From Bergeyella sp. (lineage in GTDB: Bacteria; Bacteroidota; Bacteroidia; Flavobacteriales; Weeksellaceae): a stretch of DNA of 64,000 bases. Positions within the stretch are counted from its first letter, which is position 1, and the number at the start of each line of letters is the position of its first letter. Below are positions 28,304 through 37,301 of the stretch, piece by piece. The stretch is from assembly GCA_030263285.1 (NCBI GenBank), contig SZYB01000001.1, forward strand, positions 186,001 to 250,000. The letters run 5' to 3'. The notes below the pieces were generated by a model. It saw only the letters and a list, made by a program, of their open reading frames with translations. It searched no databases and was not told the origin of the DNA. A program made the position numbers and the translations under genes.

Positions 28304-29116
28304 ATGGATTTTATCAAAGCCATGGTTATAGCCGTTATCGAAGGTCTTACGGAGTTTTTGCCTGTCTCTTCTACGGCCCATATGATTTTTATGAGTTCTG
28401 TTTTTGGGATAGAAGAAGATAATTTTGTAAAAATGTATCAAGTGTCTATACAGTTTGGGGCTATCCTGGCTGTGGTAGTTTTATATTCGAAAAAGTTTTT
28501 TGATTTTAAAAATGTTTATTTCTATCTAAAGTTGGTTTTGGCTGTTTTGCCCGCCTTGGTTTTGGGTAAACTTTTTAATGAAAAGATAGATCTTATACTA
28601 GAAAAGCCAATTCCTATTGCGATAGTTCTCATTATAGGCGGTGTAGTGCTTTTGTTTATTGATCGTATTTTCAAGAACCCTAGCATAGATAGCGAAAAAA
28701 ATGTTTCGTATAAATCGGCTCTTATCATCGGTTTTTGGCAGTGTCTTGCTATGATGCCAGGCACAAGTAGAAGTGCAGCTTCCATAATAGGCGGGATGCA
28801 GCAAAAACTTACTCGGAAGGCAGCCGCAGAATTTTCTTTTTTTCTTGCTGTACCCACTATGCTTGCCGTAACGGTGTATTCCTTGTTTCTTAAAAACTGG
28901 GGAACCTACGGAGGAGAAAAAAAAGGGTATGAACTTTTACTGCACGATAACTATCTTATGCTTTTTTTAGCAGGTAATATGGTGGCTTTTTTGGTGGCAA
29001 TGCTTGCGGTTAGGTTTTTTATTGGTATTATTTCTCGCCATGGCTTTAAACCTTGGGGCTGGTATAGAATTATTGTGGGCAGCATTTTGCTCTCGTATCT
29101 CATTTTTATTCGTTAA
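28304..29116 (+). CDS. uppP: Undecaprenyl-diphosphatase (BacA/UppP)
   Basis: 270 residues, about eight membrane segments. Recycles undecaprenyl pyrophosphate to the monophosphate carrier for cell-wall and surface polysaccharide synthesis. The two catalytic repeats are EGLTEFLPVSSTAHM (14-28) and MMPGTSRSAASIIGG (about 149-163). It lies directly before truB on the same strand with a 14-base gap. Confidence 0.96.
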   Translation: MDFIKAMVIAVIEGLTEFLPVSSTAHMIFMSSVFGIEEDNFVKMYQVSIQFGAILAVVVLYSKKFFDFKNVYFYLKLVLAVLPALVLGKLFNEKIDLILEKPIPIAIVLIIGGVVLLFIDRIFKNPSIDSEKNVSYKSALIIGFWQCLAMMPGTSRSAASIIGGMQQKLTRKAAAEFSFFLAVPTMLAVTVYSLFLKNWGTYGGEKKGYELLLHDNYLMLFLAGNMVAFLVAMLAVRFFIGIISRHGFKPWGWYRIIVGSILLSYLIFIR

Positions 29117-29130
29117 AAAATAGATTTCAT

Positions 29131-29826
29131 GTGACAGCAGACGACTTACTTATGGGCAAGACTCTACTTGTGGACAAGCCTTTGGACTGGAGTTCTTTTC
29201 AGGTGGTAAACAAGATAAAATTCTGTATAAAGAAGCAGTTTAAACTAAAAAAAATAAAGGTGGGACATGCGGGAACATTGGATCCCAAGGCGAGTGGTCT
29301 CTTGGTGGTATGTACAGGGAAAGCCACCAAGGGTATTCCCATAATACAAAATGCTGAAAAGGAATATGAGGCTATTATAAAAATTGGAGCTCAGACTCTT
29401 TCTTATGATACCGAACATCCCGAAATTAATCTAAAAGATTTTTCTATGATCACAAATGAAGAGATAGAGAAAACTCTTGCGCAATTTGTGGGAGAAACAG
29501 AACAAAAGCCTCCTGTTTTTTCTGCAATTAAGGTACAGGGAGCGAGGGCATACCATCTTGCCAGAAAAGGACGGGAAGTGCAGATGAAAGGTAGGAGGAT
29601 TACTATTATTTCAATCTCAAAGATAAATATTAATCTTCCTTATATTTCTTTTACTGTATCCTGCTCAAAAGGTACCTATATTCGTAGTCTCGCCCATGAT
29701 ATTGGGAGAGCTTTAGGGACGGGGGCCTATCTCTTTGCTTTAAGGAGAACCAGAGTAGGAGTCTATAGCGTGGATGCCGCTACAGACTCTTATCTGACAA
29801 AAGATTTCAGGTTTACAGAATTTTAG
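29131..29826 (+). CDS. truB: tRNA pseudouridine55 synthase
   Basis: 231 residues, the compact bacteroidetal form. Catalytic Asp51 in GHAGTLDPKASGLL. Other motifs are KEYEA, PPVFSAIKVQGARAYHLAR and SKGTYIRSLAHDIG. Start is the GTG at 29131: the ATG two bases earlier is out of frame, and MTADDLLMGKTLLVDKPLDW is the expected N-terminus. Its TAG overlaps the TAA of the convergent helix-hairpin-helix gene. Confidence 0.96.
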   Translation: MTADDLLMGKTLLVDKPLDWSSFQVVNKIKFCIKKQFKLKKIKVGHAGTLDPKASGLLVVCTGKATKGIPIIQNAEKEYEAIIKIGAQTLSYDTEHPEINLKDFSMITNEEIEKTLAQFVGETEQKPPVFSAIKVQGARAYHLARKGREVQMKGRRITIISISKININLPYISFTVSCSKGTYIRSLAHDIGRALGTGAYLFALRRTRVGVYSVDAATDSYLTKDFRFTEF

Positions 29827-30773
29827 TTTTTTAGGAGGTACCCGTTCATTTTTTCTTTTTCTGCCGAATTGATTTTGAGAAGATCAAAAATTTCTTCTTT
29901 CGTTTTTTCACCTTTTCTGTACAAGATAATTTCGGTTGCAAATTTTCTGAAATAAGGATGGCTTTTCAGCCATGTTTCCGGTGCATCCCCTAAGTGGTAT
30001 CTTTTTGCATGGTGAATGTCTAGGCTGGTGTTGTTTATTATTTTTTCTGCTTCTTCGGGCGTGATATAGTAAATCTCTCGTATTTGGTTTTTGTTTACAA
30101 AACCGCCCAGCGTTTTTCTAAATGAGAGTAGTCTTCTAATGATGCCTTCTTCAATGTCTATATCTTTGAAGTCCTCATACCGCATACTATTGAGCTCTTT
30201 GTTGCGTTTTCCCCAGGGAGCAAGTGAGCTATGTGGCTTTTTTTGAGATGTTTTTTTCTCTGATGAGATTTTTATATAAGGTCTGAGTTGTAAAAATTTT
30301 TGTTCGGAGATGACAAAACAGTTTTTTATCTCTTCTAGGGTTTTGAATTTTCCTTTCAATTTTTTGTCTCTATAGTTAATGATGACTTGTGCCTGGTTTG
30401 GGCTGAAGCCCAGAGCAACCCAACCCTTAAGATCTAATACATTGGGATCAAAAGAGGATAAATGCATTTGCTTTACGTAAATATTTTTAATACCCCCGTA
30501 ATTATTTTTTTTATACCCTTTTATATTTATATCTTCTGCAAAGTGGGTAGTCGACCTGTTGTGTTCAGAATTTGCATCCGAGAGAGGTTTCGATTTTTCT
30601 TTCTGAAAGCTATTTTTTTCTTGTATATCTACCACTTCTACAGGAACAGGTTCTCCGGATTTTGCCTCTTTGTAGATACTGAAACAAAGCTGGAATATCA
30701 ATATGAAAACTCCGAAAATGGAGAGACCCACAATTTGTCTCTGTCTCATGCTAAAAGATAATTTTTTCTCCAC
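29823..30773 (-). CDS. Membrane-anchored helix-hairpin-helix (ComEA-like) protein
   Basis: 316 residues. A single N-terminal helix (about 14-34) anchors it. Helix-hairpin-helix modules follow: DPNVLDLKGWVALGFSPNQ, KFKTLEEIKNCFVISEQKF and a further pair (VNKNQIREIYYITPEEAEKI). Such domains bind DNA; ComEA proteins are DNA-uptake receptors, but the repeated bacteroidetal version has no proven role. Start is a GTG at 30773; an ATG at 30749 is an alternative. Convergent with truB (stop codons overlap) and 26 bases downstream of the MerR gene. Confidence 0.85.
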   Translation of the reverse strand: MEKKLSFSMRQRQIVGLSIFGVFILIFQLCFSIYKEAKSGEPVPVEVVDIQEKNSFQKEKSKPLSDANSEHNRSTTHFAEDINIKGYKKNNYGGIKNIYVKQMHLSSFDPNVLDLKGWVALGFSPNQAQVIINYRDKKLKGKFKTLEEIKNCFVISEQKFLQLRPYIKISSEKKTSQKKPHSSLAPWGKRNKELNSMRYEDFKDIDIEEGIIRRLLSFRKTLGGFVNKNQIREIYYITPEEAEKIINNTSLDIHHAKRYHLGDAPETWLKSHPYFRKFATEIILYRKGEKTKEEIFDLLKINSAEKEKMNGYLLKN

Positions 30774-30799
30774 TTAATGTTCCTGGAAATATCTGAAGT

Positions 30800-31138
30800 T
30801 TAGTTTTCCTCTGTAAGGTTGTCCTTTAGTTTGGTGAGTTCTGCCTTTACGAATTCTAATCTTTCTATCATAGATACGGTATCACTCAGTTTTGCATTTG
30901 TTGTAACGGCAAGTTTTGCTCCGTCTAATGTATAGCCTTTTTCTTTTACCAGATGATATATAATTTTCAGGTTTTTGATATCCTCCGGAGTAAAGTACCG
31001 GTTTCCTTTTTTATTTTTTTTGGGGCGGAGGATGAGAAACTCCTGCTCCCAATAACGTATGAGAGAGGTATTTACATTAAAAGCTTTGGCTACTTCGCCT
31101 ATAGAATAGTAGAGTTTTTCTGGTAGATCAATTTTCAT
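30800..31138 (-). CDS. MerR family transcriptional regulator
   Basis: 112 residues. Winged helix-turn-helix at residues 5-75: YYSIGEVAKAFNVNTSLIRY, WEQEF, KGNRYFTPEDIKNLKIIYHL. A short helical tail follows (MIERLEFVKAELTKLKDNL) for dimerisation, with no cysteine effector site. This short MerR form is conserved in Bacteroidota next to the helix-hairpin-helix gene; effector and target unknown. A clean -7 element lies at 31186-31193. Confidence 0.9.
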   Translation of the reverse strand: MKIDLPEKLYYSIGEVAKAFNVNTSLIRYWEQEFLILRPKKNKKGNRYFTPEDIKNLKIIYHLVKEKGYTLDGAKLAVTTNAKLSDTVSMIERLEFVKAELTKLKDNLTEEN

Positions 31139-31185
31139 GAACTTTGTTGGCTAAAATTCTTTACAAGACATTACGAACCAGCCCA

Positions 31186-31193
31186 CAAAGGTA
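31186..31193 (-). promoter_or_regulatory. -7 promoter element of the MerR gene
   Basis: Reverse strand TACCTTTG, exact consensus, with predicted start near 31180 and a leader of about 42 bases. Confidence 0.65.
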
Positions 31194-31274
31194 TGTAAAA
31201 ATATATTTTTTACGTTATTTGTCTGTTCACCTTATTTTCTTTGTATTGCATAAGATTTTAATAAGTAAAATTTG

Positions 31275-31282
31275 TACCTTCG
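31275..31282 (+). promoter_or_regulatory. -7 promoter element of rpsA
   Basis: TACCTTCG, one base from TAnnTTTG, a frequent variant in this phylum. Transcription from about 31288 gives a leader of about 135 bases before the rpsA ATG. Confidence 0.6.
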
Positions 31283-31421
31283 CAGAGCTTTTTTCGGAGT
31301 GGGCTTTCTGTTAGGCAGTAGTTTAATTGTTATTACGTATAACGACTTCCTTTTTTTGGAGCCGATAAAAGTTGAAAATAATAGAAGCCCCCAAAAGAAG
31401 GAATACAAATTTTGTTTTTTT

Positions 31422-33200
31422 ATGTCTGAAATGACAACTAAAAAAGAGGAACTTCTTCTAAACCAAAACGTAACACCGGAAAATTTTGATTGGGATTCTT
31501 TTGAGTCGGGTCTGGATGCGGAGGCAAGAAAGGAAAAATCTGACCTTGAGGAAATTTACAAAGGATCTCTCAATGATTTAGAAGACGATGATGTATTGGT
31601 GGGTAAAGTGGTAAGAATTACCGACAAAGAAGCCATTGTAGATATTAACTTTAAATCTGAGGGGGTCATTTCTCTCAACGAATTTCGTTACAACTCAGAT
31701 CTTAAAGTAGGGGATGAAGTGGAGGTAGTGGTGGATAAAAGAGAGGATAAAACAGGACAGCTCCAGCTCTCTCACAGAAAAGCAAGAACTCTAAAAGCTT
31801 GGGAAAAAGTAAACGAACTTCATGATACAGGAGAGGTGGTTATTGGGTTTGTAAAATCCAGAACCAAAGGAGGAATGATTGTCGATGTACACGGTATAGA
31901 AGCCTTTTTGCCAGGTTCTCAGATTGATGTAAAACCTATAAAGGACTATGACCAATATGTAGGGAAAACGATGGAGTTTAAGGTGGTAAAGATTAATCCT
32001 GAGTTTAAGAATGTTGTGGTTTCTCACAAGGCCCTTATAGAGGCAGATATTGCAGATCAGAAAAAAGAAATCATTTCACAACTGGAGAAAGGGCAGGTCT
32101 TGGAAGGTACAGTAAAAAATATCACTTCTTACGGTGTGTTTATAGATCTGGGAGGAGTAGATGGTCTTATCCACATCACTGATCTTTCTTGGTCTAGAGT
32201 CAATCATCCGTCAGAGGTTTTGGAAGACGGACAAACAGTGAAAGTGGTGATCCTTGATTTTGATGACGAGAAAACAAGAATACAGTTGGGTATGAAGCAA
32301 CTAGAGGCTCATCCTTGGGATTCTATAGATGCTAATTTGAAGGTAGGGGATAGAGTAAAGGGTAAGGTGGTGGTTCTTGCAGACTATGGTGCATTTGTGG
32401 AGATAGCTCCAGGGGTGGAAGGACTTGTCCACGTCTCTGAGATGTCTTGGTCTACCCATTTAAGATCTGCGGGCGATTTTATAAAAGTAGGAGACGAGAT
32501 AGAGGCAGAAATTCTTACCCTCGACAAAGAGGATAGAAAAATATCTTTGGGAATCAAGCAACTGAGCCAGGATCCTTGGGAAAATATTGAAGTAAAATAT
32601 CCTATTGGTTCTCAGCACAGGGGAAAAGTAAGGAATTTTACTAATTTCGGCGTTTTTGTAGAATTGGAAGAGGGTATAGATGGTCTTATCTATATATCCG
32701 ATCTTTCTTGGACTAAAAAAATCAAACACCCGTCAGAATTTTGTGACGTAGGTGATATTTTGGAAATTGTGGTTTTGGAGTTGGATAAAGAAGCGAGGAG
32801 AATTTCTTTAGGGCATAAACAACTTTCTGAAAACCCTTGGGATACCTTTGAGACGAAATATGCAGAAGGTACAATACATTCAGGGCTTGTTACCGAAATT
32901 TTTGATAAAGGAGCCCAAGTACAATTTGAGGATGAAGAAATAGAGGCTTTTTGCCCGTCCAGACTTCTTGAGAAAGAAGATGGAAATAAAATAAAGGTGA
33001 ACGAGAAAGCAGACTTTAAAGTAATAGAATTCAATAAAGAATTTAAGAGAGTGGTGGTTTCTCATACGGGCATCTTCAGAGATGAGGAGAAGAAAAATGT
33101 CAAAGAAACCAAGTCATCTGGTGCTGGAGAAGAGAAAACAACACTGGGAGACATAGGGGCTTTAGCCGATCTCAAGAAAAAAATGGAAAAAGGGAAATAG
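31422..33200 (+). CDS. rpsA: 30S ribosomal protein S1
   Basis: 592 residues from the ATG at 31422 (MSEMTTKKEELLLNQN). The frame is open 50 codons further upstream, but that stretch overlaps the promoter and is not S1-like. Six S1 RNA-binding domains in a row: the first two diverged (VGKVVRITDKEAIVDI, GFVKSRTKGGMIVDVHG), then domains 3-5 with the classical SYGVFIDLGG / DYGAFVEIA / NFGVFVELEEG, and a degenerate sixth (IFDKGAQVQFED). Acidic N-terminus and Lys-rich C-tail. Strong terminator follows. Confidence 0.96.
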   Translation: MSEMTTKKEELLLNQNVTPENFDWDSFESGLDAEARKEKSDLEEIYKGSLNDLEDDDVLVGKVVRITDKEAIVDINFKSEGVISLNEFRYNSDLKVGDEVEVVVDKREDKTGQLQLSHRKARTLKAWEKVNELHDTGEVVIGFVKSRTKGGMIVDVHGIEAFLPGSQIDVKPIKDYDQYVGKTMEFKVVKINPEFKNVVVSHKALIEADIADQKKEIISQLEKGQVLEGTVKNITSYGVFIDLGGVDGLIHITDLSWSRVNHPSEVLEDGQTVKVVILDFDDEKTRIQLGMKQLEAHPWDSIDANLKVGDRVKGKVVVLADYGAFVEIAPGVEGLVHVSEMSWSTHLRSAGDFIKVGDEIEAEILTLDKEDRKISLGIKQLSQDPWENIEVKYPIGSQHRGKVRNFTNFGVFVELEEGIDGLIYISDLSWTKKIKHPSEFCDVGDILEIVVLELDKEARRISLGHKQLSENPWDTFETKYAEGTIHSGLVTEIFDKGAQVQFEDEEIEAFCPSRLLEKEDGNKIKVNEKADFKVIEFNKEFKRVVVSHTGIFRDEEKKNVKETKSSGAGEEKTTLGDIGALADLKKKMEKGK

Positions 33201-33223
33201 TCATTTTTTATGAACTTAAGAAG

Positions 33224-33262
33224 ATTCCCCCTCATTATTGAGCGGGGGAATTTTTATTTTTT
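33224..33262 (+). terminator. Terminator of rpsA
   Basis: ATTCCCC...GGGGAAT outer stem with an inner CTCA/TGAG stem and TTAT loop, followed by TTTTTATTTTTT. Classic intrinsic terminator 24 bases after the rpsA stop. Confidence 0.8.
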
Positions 33263-33330
33263 CCTTTTATTGACGGAAAATAGGTAAAATTTTTATCTTT
33301 TTTTGGTCTGCTGCATTATTATGTGCATTA

Positions 33331-34085
33331 TTATGAAAGTCTTTTATGGATTTGCTTAGGAGCCGGTAGTATCCTAGGTTTGTTTTTTGCTGAGTAGTTT
33401 TTTAGTCTTTCCATAACTTCTGCGTTATTCCTTACAGCAGGATCCGTCTGCACTGTTTTTGATTCCAAAGTGTATATTTTCCTTGTTGTTTTTTTGTTAT
33501 GGAGTACAAAAATTTAAAGGGAATATTTTCTTTGTCTGTAATTGTTTTGGCTATAGTGCCCACATGTGATTAACAAAATATTGGCAAACACAGCTGCCAA
33601 ATGCAAATATTTTCTTTGTTGAAAAGTATCGATCACCGCTTTTGGGGAAATGCTTTTTGCCAATTTTAGAAGAAGATCTTCGTCGTTTTTTTCTTCGGAT
33701 CCCCTGGGGAACGGAATGTGCCCGTAATTAATTGAGGTTTTTTCTCTTTAGAAGCTCTGTAAAGGATAAAAGCAAGCTTTTCTATTTCTTACTTTTAGGA
33801 TTTCCATAGGCAAAGATCCCGAAGTATGTGCCACTAACGCATTGAGATCTATATTTTCGGATATTTTCTCGGACGCTGTGCAGTATCGGAGACACAAATC
33901 GAGTAGAGATGAGCCTTTTCTAATCTATCTGTATTGTAGGGGATGGATAATTTTTCCGATATATTTTTAAGTTCTTGTTTGTTTCTACTGTAAATTGCCT
34001 AATCTTTGTATCGCTTTCTGTATACGCTTTGGCCAAGAGTGACAGCCAATATTTCCGGGATCCTACGATGCATACTTTTTTATAA
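33331..34085 (-). pseudogene. Degraded Rossmann-like/DUF2520 domain protein
   Basis: No open frame survives, but reverse-strand fragments appear in the right order across shifting frames. They are VCIVGSRKYWLSLLAKAYTE (Rossmann start, from about 34075), LEKAHLYSICVSDTA, NALVAHTSGSLPMEIL, KACFYPLQSF then a stop, LAKSISPKAVIDTFQQRKYL with HLAAVFAN, NIPFKFLYS, and TVQTDPAVRNN ending at the TAA at 33331-33333. These match the conserved blocks of Bacteroidota DUF2520/NADP-oxidoreductase-like proteins (VAHTSGS, YPLQ, AVFA.NF, TGPAVRND). At least four frameshifts or stops separate them, and the start codon is lost. Lies in the 970-base gap between rpsA and fabI. Confidence 0.82.
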
Positions 34086-34169
34086 CAGATAAGTCCGTAT
34101 AAAAAAAACTCATAAAAATGAGCTTTTATGTACTATGATTTTTTAATTCTATATTTTATATTTTAGTTT

Positions 34170-34979
34170 CTATTCGTTTTCGTATTTGTTTATAATCTTC
34201 TGAGATACTCCCATATTGCTAAATCCTCCGTCATGGAAAAGGTTTTGTAAGGTTACCTTCCTGGTGAGGTCAGAGAACATTGCAACACAATAATTTGCGC
34301 AGTCTTCTGCACTTGCATTCCCTAATGGAGACATATCTTCTGCATACCCCAAAAACCCGCCGAAACCCTTCACACCGCTTCCGGCAGTAGTGGGAGTAGG
34401 CGACTGAGAAACAGTATTTACCCTCACCTTTCTTTCTCCCCAATAGTATCCAAAACTTCTGGCAATGCTTTCAAGGTAAGATTTGTTGTTCGCCATGTCA
34501 TTATAATCCGGGAAAGTTCTTTGTGCCGCAATATAGGTAAGAGCCAGAATAGATCCCCATTTATTCATACAATCTTTATCCCAGGCTACCTTCATCATTT
34601 TATGAAAGGACACAGCAGAAATATCCCAGCCTTTTTCCAGCCAGTCATAATTCACATCTGTATAGTGTTTTCCTTTTCTTACGTTTACAGACATCCCAAT
34701 GGAGTGAAGGATAAAATCTATTTTACCAAATTTTTTAATCGTGGTATCAAAGAGTCTCTCCAGGTCTCCCATGGAGGTAGCATCTGCTCCTATCACTTCT
34801 GCCCCTGTTTTTTTAGAAAGTTCATCAAGCTCTCCCATTCTCAAGGCGATAGGGGCGTTAGAGAGAATGAATTCTGCCCCTTCCTCATGGCACCTCTCTG
34901 CTACTTTCCACGCGATGGATTGATTGTTCAGCGCACCAAAGATAATTCCCTTTTTTCCTTTTAAAAGTCCGTATGACAT
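34170..34979 (-). CDS. fabI: Enoyl-ACP reductase (NADH), FabI
   Basis: 269 residues from the ATG at 34979 (MSYGLLKGKKGIIFGALNNQ); the frame is open 11 codons further up without a better start. SDR-type Rossmann fold; last reduction in each fatty-acid elongation round and target of triclosan-type inhibitors. Catalytic Tyr-X6-Lys is in YNDMANNKSYLESIAR, and SIAWKVAERC and RVNTVSQSPT are FabI-typical. A -7 element sits at 35010-35017. Confidence 0.96.
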   Translation of the reverse strand: MSYGLLKGKKGIIFGALNNQSIAWKVAERCHEEGAEFILSNAPIALRMGELDELSKKTGAEVIGADATSMGDLERLFDTTIKKFGKIDFILHSIGMSVNVRKGKHYTDVNYDWLEKGWDISAVSFHKMMKVAWDKDCMNKWGSILALTYIAAQRTFPDYNDMANNKSYLESIARSFGYYWGERKVRVNTVSQSPTPTTAGSGVKGFGGFLGYAEDMSPLGNASAEDCANYCVAMFSDLTRKVTLQNLFHDGGFSNMGVSQKIINKYENE

Positions 34980-35009
34980 ATGATAAAATAATTTTTTAAA
35001 TAACCTCAA

Positions 35010-35017
35010 CAAAAGTA
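35010..35017 (-). promoter_or_regulatory. -7 promoter element of fabI
   Basis: Reverse strand TACTTTTG, exact consensus; predicted start near 35005, leader about 25 bases. Confidence 0.6.
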
Positions 35018-35240
35018 ATAATTTTATTGATCTTTATTTGAGCCCTTATTTTCCTTTTTTAGGTGGGGGCGTTTTTTCTCGGCTAAGATATATTGTCTTT
35101 GATATGTAATCTAGGGAGGTAGTTGACTGATAAAATATATTTTTCCAGACACGGAAGAAAAAAAACGCCCCACATTTTTAGTGAAATTTTCAGACTCTTT
35201 TCTTGCGTTGTCATATTTTAAAAATTTTTTATTCAAGAGC

Positions 35241-35267
35241 TTGTTAAACTAGAAATAAGTACCTTTG
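35241..35267 (+). promoter_or_regulatory. Complete -33/-7 promoter upstream of the dtd remnant and mazG
   Basis: TTG at 35241-35243 and TACCTTTG at 35260-35267 with 16 bases between. The -7 element is exact. It now drives decayed sequence, then the MazG-like gene 450 bases on. Confidence 0.65.
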
Positions 35268-35294
35268 TCCCTCATATATAAATATTCTGCAGGG

Positions 35295-35715
35295 TTGCGC
35301 GCGGTAGTCTTATTGCAAAAATTTGGTAATGAATAATTGCGGAGAATCCGATATAGGGGGTTTTCAAAAAAGGCAAAGTAGCGCTTGTGCACAGTACCTT
35401 GTGTGGAAGGCATCTCTATTTTTTTAGTATAAAAATAGTATGGTGTATAGAAAGGGGGCCTATTCTTTGTACAGAGAAAAAACTCTTGATGCCGGCTTAG
35501 CTACAGAATTGATCATTCTCTTGTCAAGAGATCCAAGAGTTGGGGGCTTTATTTTCATTTATCTTCAGATATTTCTAAAGTGAATCTAAGGGTTGCCTTT
35601 TTCTTCCCTGGCGAGAGAAAAAGGAGACGAGACTATTTGCGGACGGGTTCCATTGGATATAGCGGGAAATTTCATACCTTCCCGGCCTGTTACCGGGACC
35701 TTATCAAGGATAATT
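35295..35715 (+). pseudogene. Probable remnant of D-aminoacyl-tRNA deacylase (dtd)
   Basis: The gap between the promoter and the MazG-like gene contains LRAVVLLQKF (from about 35295), like the Dtd start (M)RxVLQR. Just before the MazG ATG it contains GRVPLDI followed by PVT with exactly the spacing of the Dtd C-terminal block GxFGADM-x8-GPVT. The middle is scrambled by stops. In flavobacteria dtd commonly sits directly before this MazG-like gene, so position agrees. The similarity is short, so this is a hypothesis rather than a firm call. Confidence 0.42.
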
Positions 35716-36045
35716 ATGGAAGTACAGAAGTTACAAAAACGCGTGGATGAATGGATCCTAAGTTATGGGATACGGTATTTTAGTGAGCTTACCAATATGG
35801 CGCTTCTCACAGAAGAAGTAGGGGAGGTTGCTAGGATTATCGCTAGGAGGTATGGAGAGCAAAGTGAAAAAAAATCTGACAAGGATAGGGATTTAGGGGA
35901 GGAGCTGGCGGATGTTCTCTTTGTTCTCCTTTGCCTTGCAAATCAGACAGGCATTGACCTCCAAAAAGCCTTTGATAGGAAAATGGACGAAAGAACTTTG
36001 CGTGACAAGGAAAGGCATCTGAACAATGAAAAGCTGAAGAAATAG
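35716..36045 (+). CDS. MazG-like nucleotide pyrophosphohydrolase
   Basis: 109 residues from the ATG at 35716 (MEVQKLQKRVDEWILSYGIR). The all-alpha NTP-PPase fold shows the metal-binding EEVGEVAR (about 33-40) and DLGEELADVLFVLLCLA with its acidic EExxD cluster. Hydrolyses nucleoside triphosphates, probably house-cleaning of non-canonical nucleotides. The frame is open further upstream, but that stretch resembles dtd remnants. aroA starts 11 bases later. Confidence 0.92.
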   Translation: MEVQKLQKRVDEWILSYGIRYFSELTNMALLTEEVGEVARIIARRYGEQSEKKSDKDRDLGEELADVLFVLLCLANQTGIDLQKAFDRKMDERTLRDKERHLNNEKLKK

Positions 36046-36056
36046 TCCTGATTTAT

Positions 36057-37277
36057 ATGTTATTAAAAAAATCTATACTCAGAGATCGACAACATGTTCG
36101 GATATGTGGATCAAAAAGTATCTCTAACAGACTTCTTGTATTAAAAAGACTTTTTGGAAATATTACTATAAAAAATCTTTCTACTGCTCGGGACACATAT
36201 CTATTGCAGAAGTCTTTGGAGTTTGACCGGGAAGAAACAGATATCCATCATGCGGGAACGGCGATGCGCTTTCTTACCTCGTACTATGCTATAATGCAGG
36301 GGAAAACCACTATCCTTACGGGATCCCGGCGTATGAAAGAAAGACCCATACAATTTTTGGTAGATGCGTTACGTGGGTTGGGAGCCGACATTCAGTATAT
36401 GGAAAAAGAAGGATATCCTCCGCTGAGGATCAAAGGGAAAATGCTCAGTAAAAATTTTGTAAAAATAAGGGCGGATGTCTCCTCTCAGTTTATTACTTCA
36501 CTTTTACTCATTGGCGCAAAGTTGGAAAATGGATTAGTTGTAGAATTGCAGGGGGAAGTCACTTCCAGGCCTTATCTGGAAATGACCTTAAAACTTTTGC
36601 GTGATGTAGGCATTGCCACAGAGTTTAAGGATACCGGGATCAAGGTCTTTCCTTCTCTGAAAAATTCAAAAAACTATGAATATACGGTAGAGAGTGACTG
36701 GAGCTCTGCCAGTTATTTTTATTCTTTGGCAGCCATAGGAAGAAAATCTATATCCCTCTCCAACTTTGGAGAAGAATCTTTGCAAGGGGATTCTGTACTC
36801 AAAAAAATATATGAGGAGTTTTTTGGGATTAAAACCCTGCAACGTACTCAAGACACAGTAGAGCTTGTTCCGGTGCGGAATTTCGTATATCCGGAGTTTA
36901 TTGAATTTTGTATGAATGACTGTCCGGATATAGCTCAGACCGCTTGTGTTACTGCTACGGCTCTTAAAATTCCTTTCTGTATTACGGGGCTTTCTACCCT
37001 GAAAGTAAAAGAGACCGATCGTCTAATTGCTTTACAAAAGGAACTTAAAAAAATAGGAGGAGAAACAGAGGTGACAGACCAAAGTATTTGGTCTGTACAA
37101 CTGGGTAAGGCAAATGAAAATATAACGATAGAGACCTACAATGATCATAGGATGGCCATGTGTTTTGCCCCTTTCTGTCTTTTGCAGGAGCTGGAGATCA
37201 AAGACGCTGGCGTGGTAGAAAAATCTTATCCCGAGTTTTGGGAAGACCTTGATTCTGTCACAAAAAAGACAGAATAG
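36057..37277 (+). CDS. aroA: 3-phosphoshikimate 1-carboxyvinyltransferase (EPSP synthase)
   Basis: 406 residues, shorter than the E. coli enzyme but normal for Bacteroidota. Transfers enolpyruvate from PEP to shikimate 3-phosphate. Visible: the KSISNRLLVL lysine-serine site, HAGTAMRFLTSYYA, ILTGSRRMKERPI, and near the end KVKETDRLIALQKEL and NDHRMAMCFAP. Co-directional with the MazG gene and convergent with tamB. ATG start. Confidence 0.95.
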   Translation: MLLKKSILRDRQHVRICGSKSISNRLLVLKRLFGNITIKNLSTARDTYLLQKSLEFDREETDIHHAGTAMRFLTSYYAIMQGKTTILTGSRRMKERPIQFLVDALRGLGADIQYMEKEGYPPLRIKGKMLSKNFVKIRADVSSQFITSLLLIGAKLENGLVVELQGEVTSRPYLEMTLKLLRDVGIATEFKDTGIKVFPSLKNSKNYEYTVESDWSSASYFYSLAAIGRKSISLSNFGEESLQGDSVLKKIYEEFFGIKTLQRTQDTVELVPVRNFVYPEFIEFCMNDCPDIAQTACVTATALKIPFCITGLSTLKVKETDRLIALQKELKKIGGETEVTDQSIWSVQLGKANENITIETYNDHRMAMCFAPFCLLQELEIKDAGVVEKSYPEFWEDLDSVTKKTE

Positions 37278-37301
37278 CCGGGTCTCCCCTATATTTTGTT
37301 T

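Noticed and set aside
31272-31421. Upstream extension of rpsA as coding
   Set aside because: The extra frame starts inside the promoter and is not S1-like; the ATG at 31422 is the natural start.
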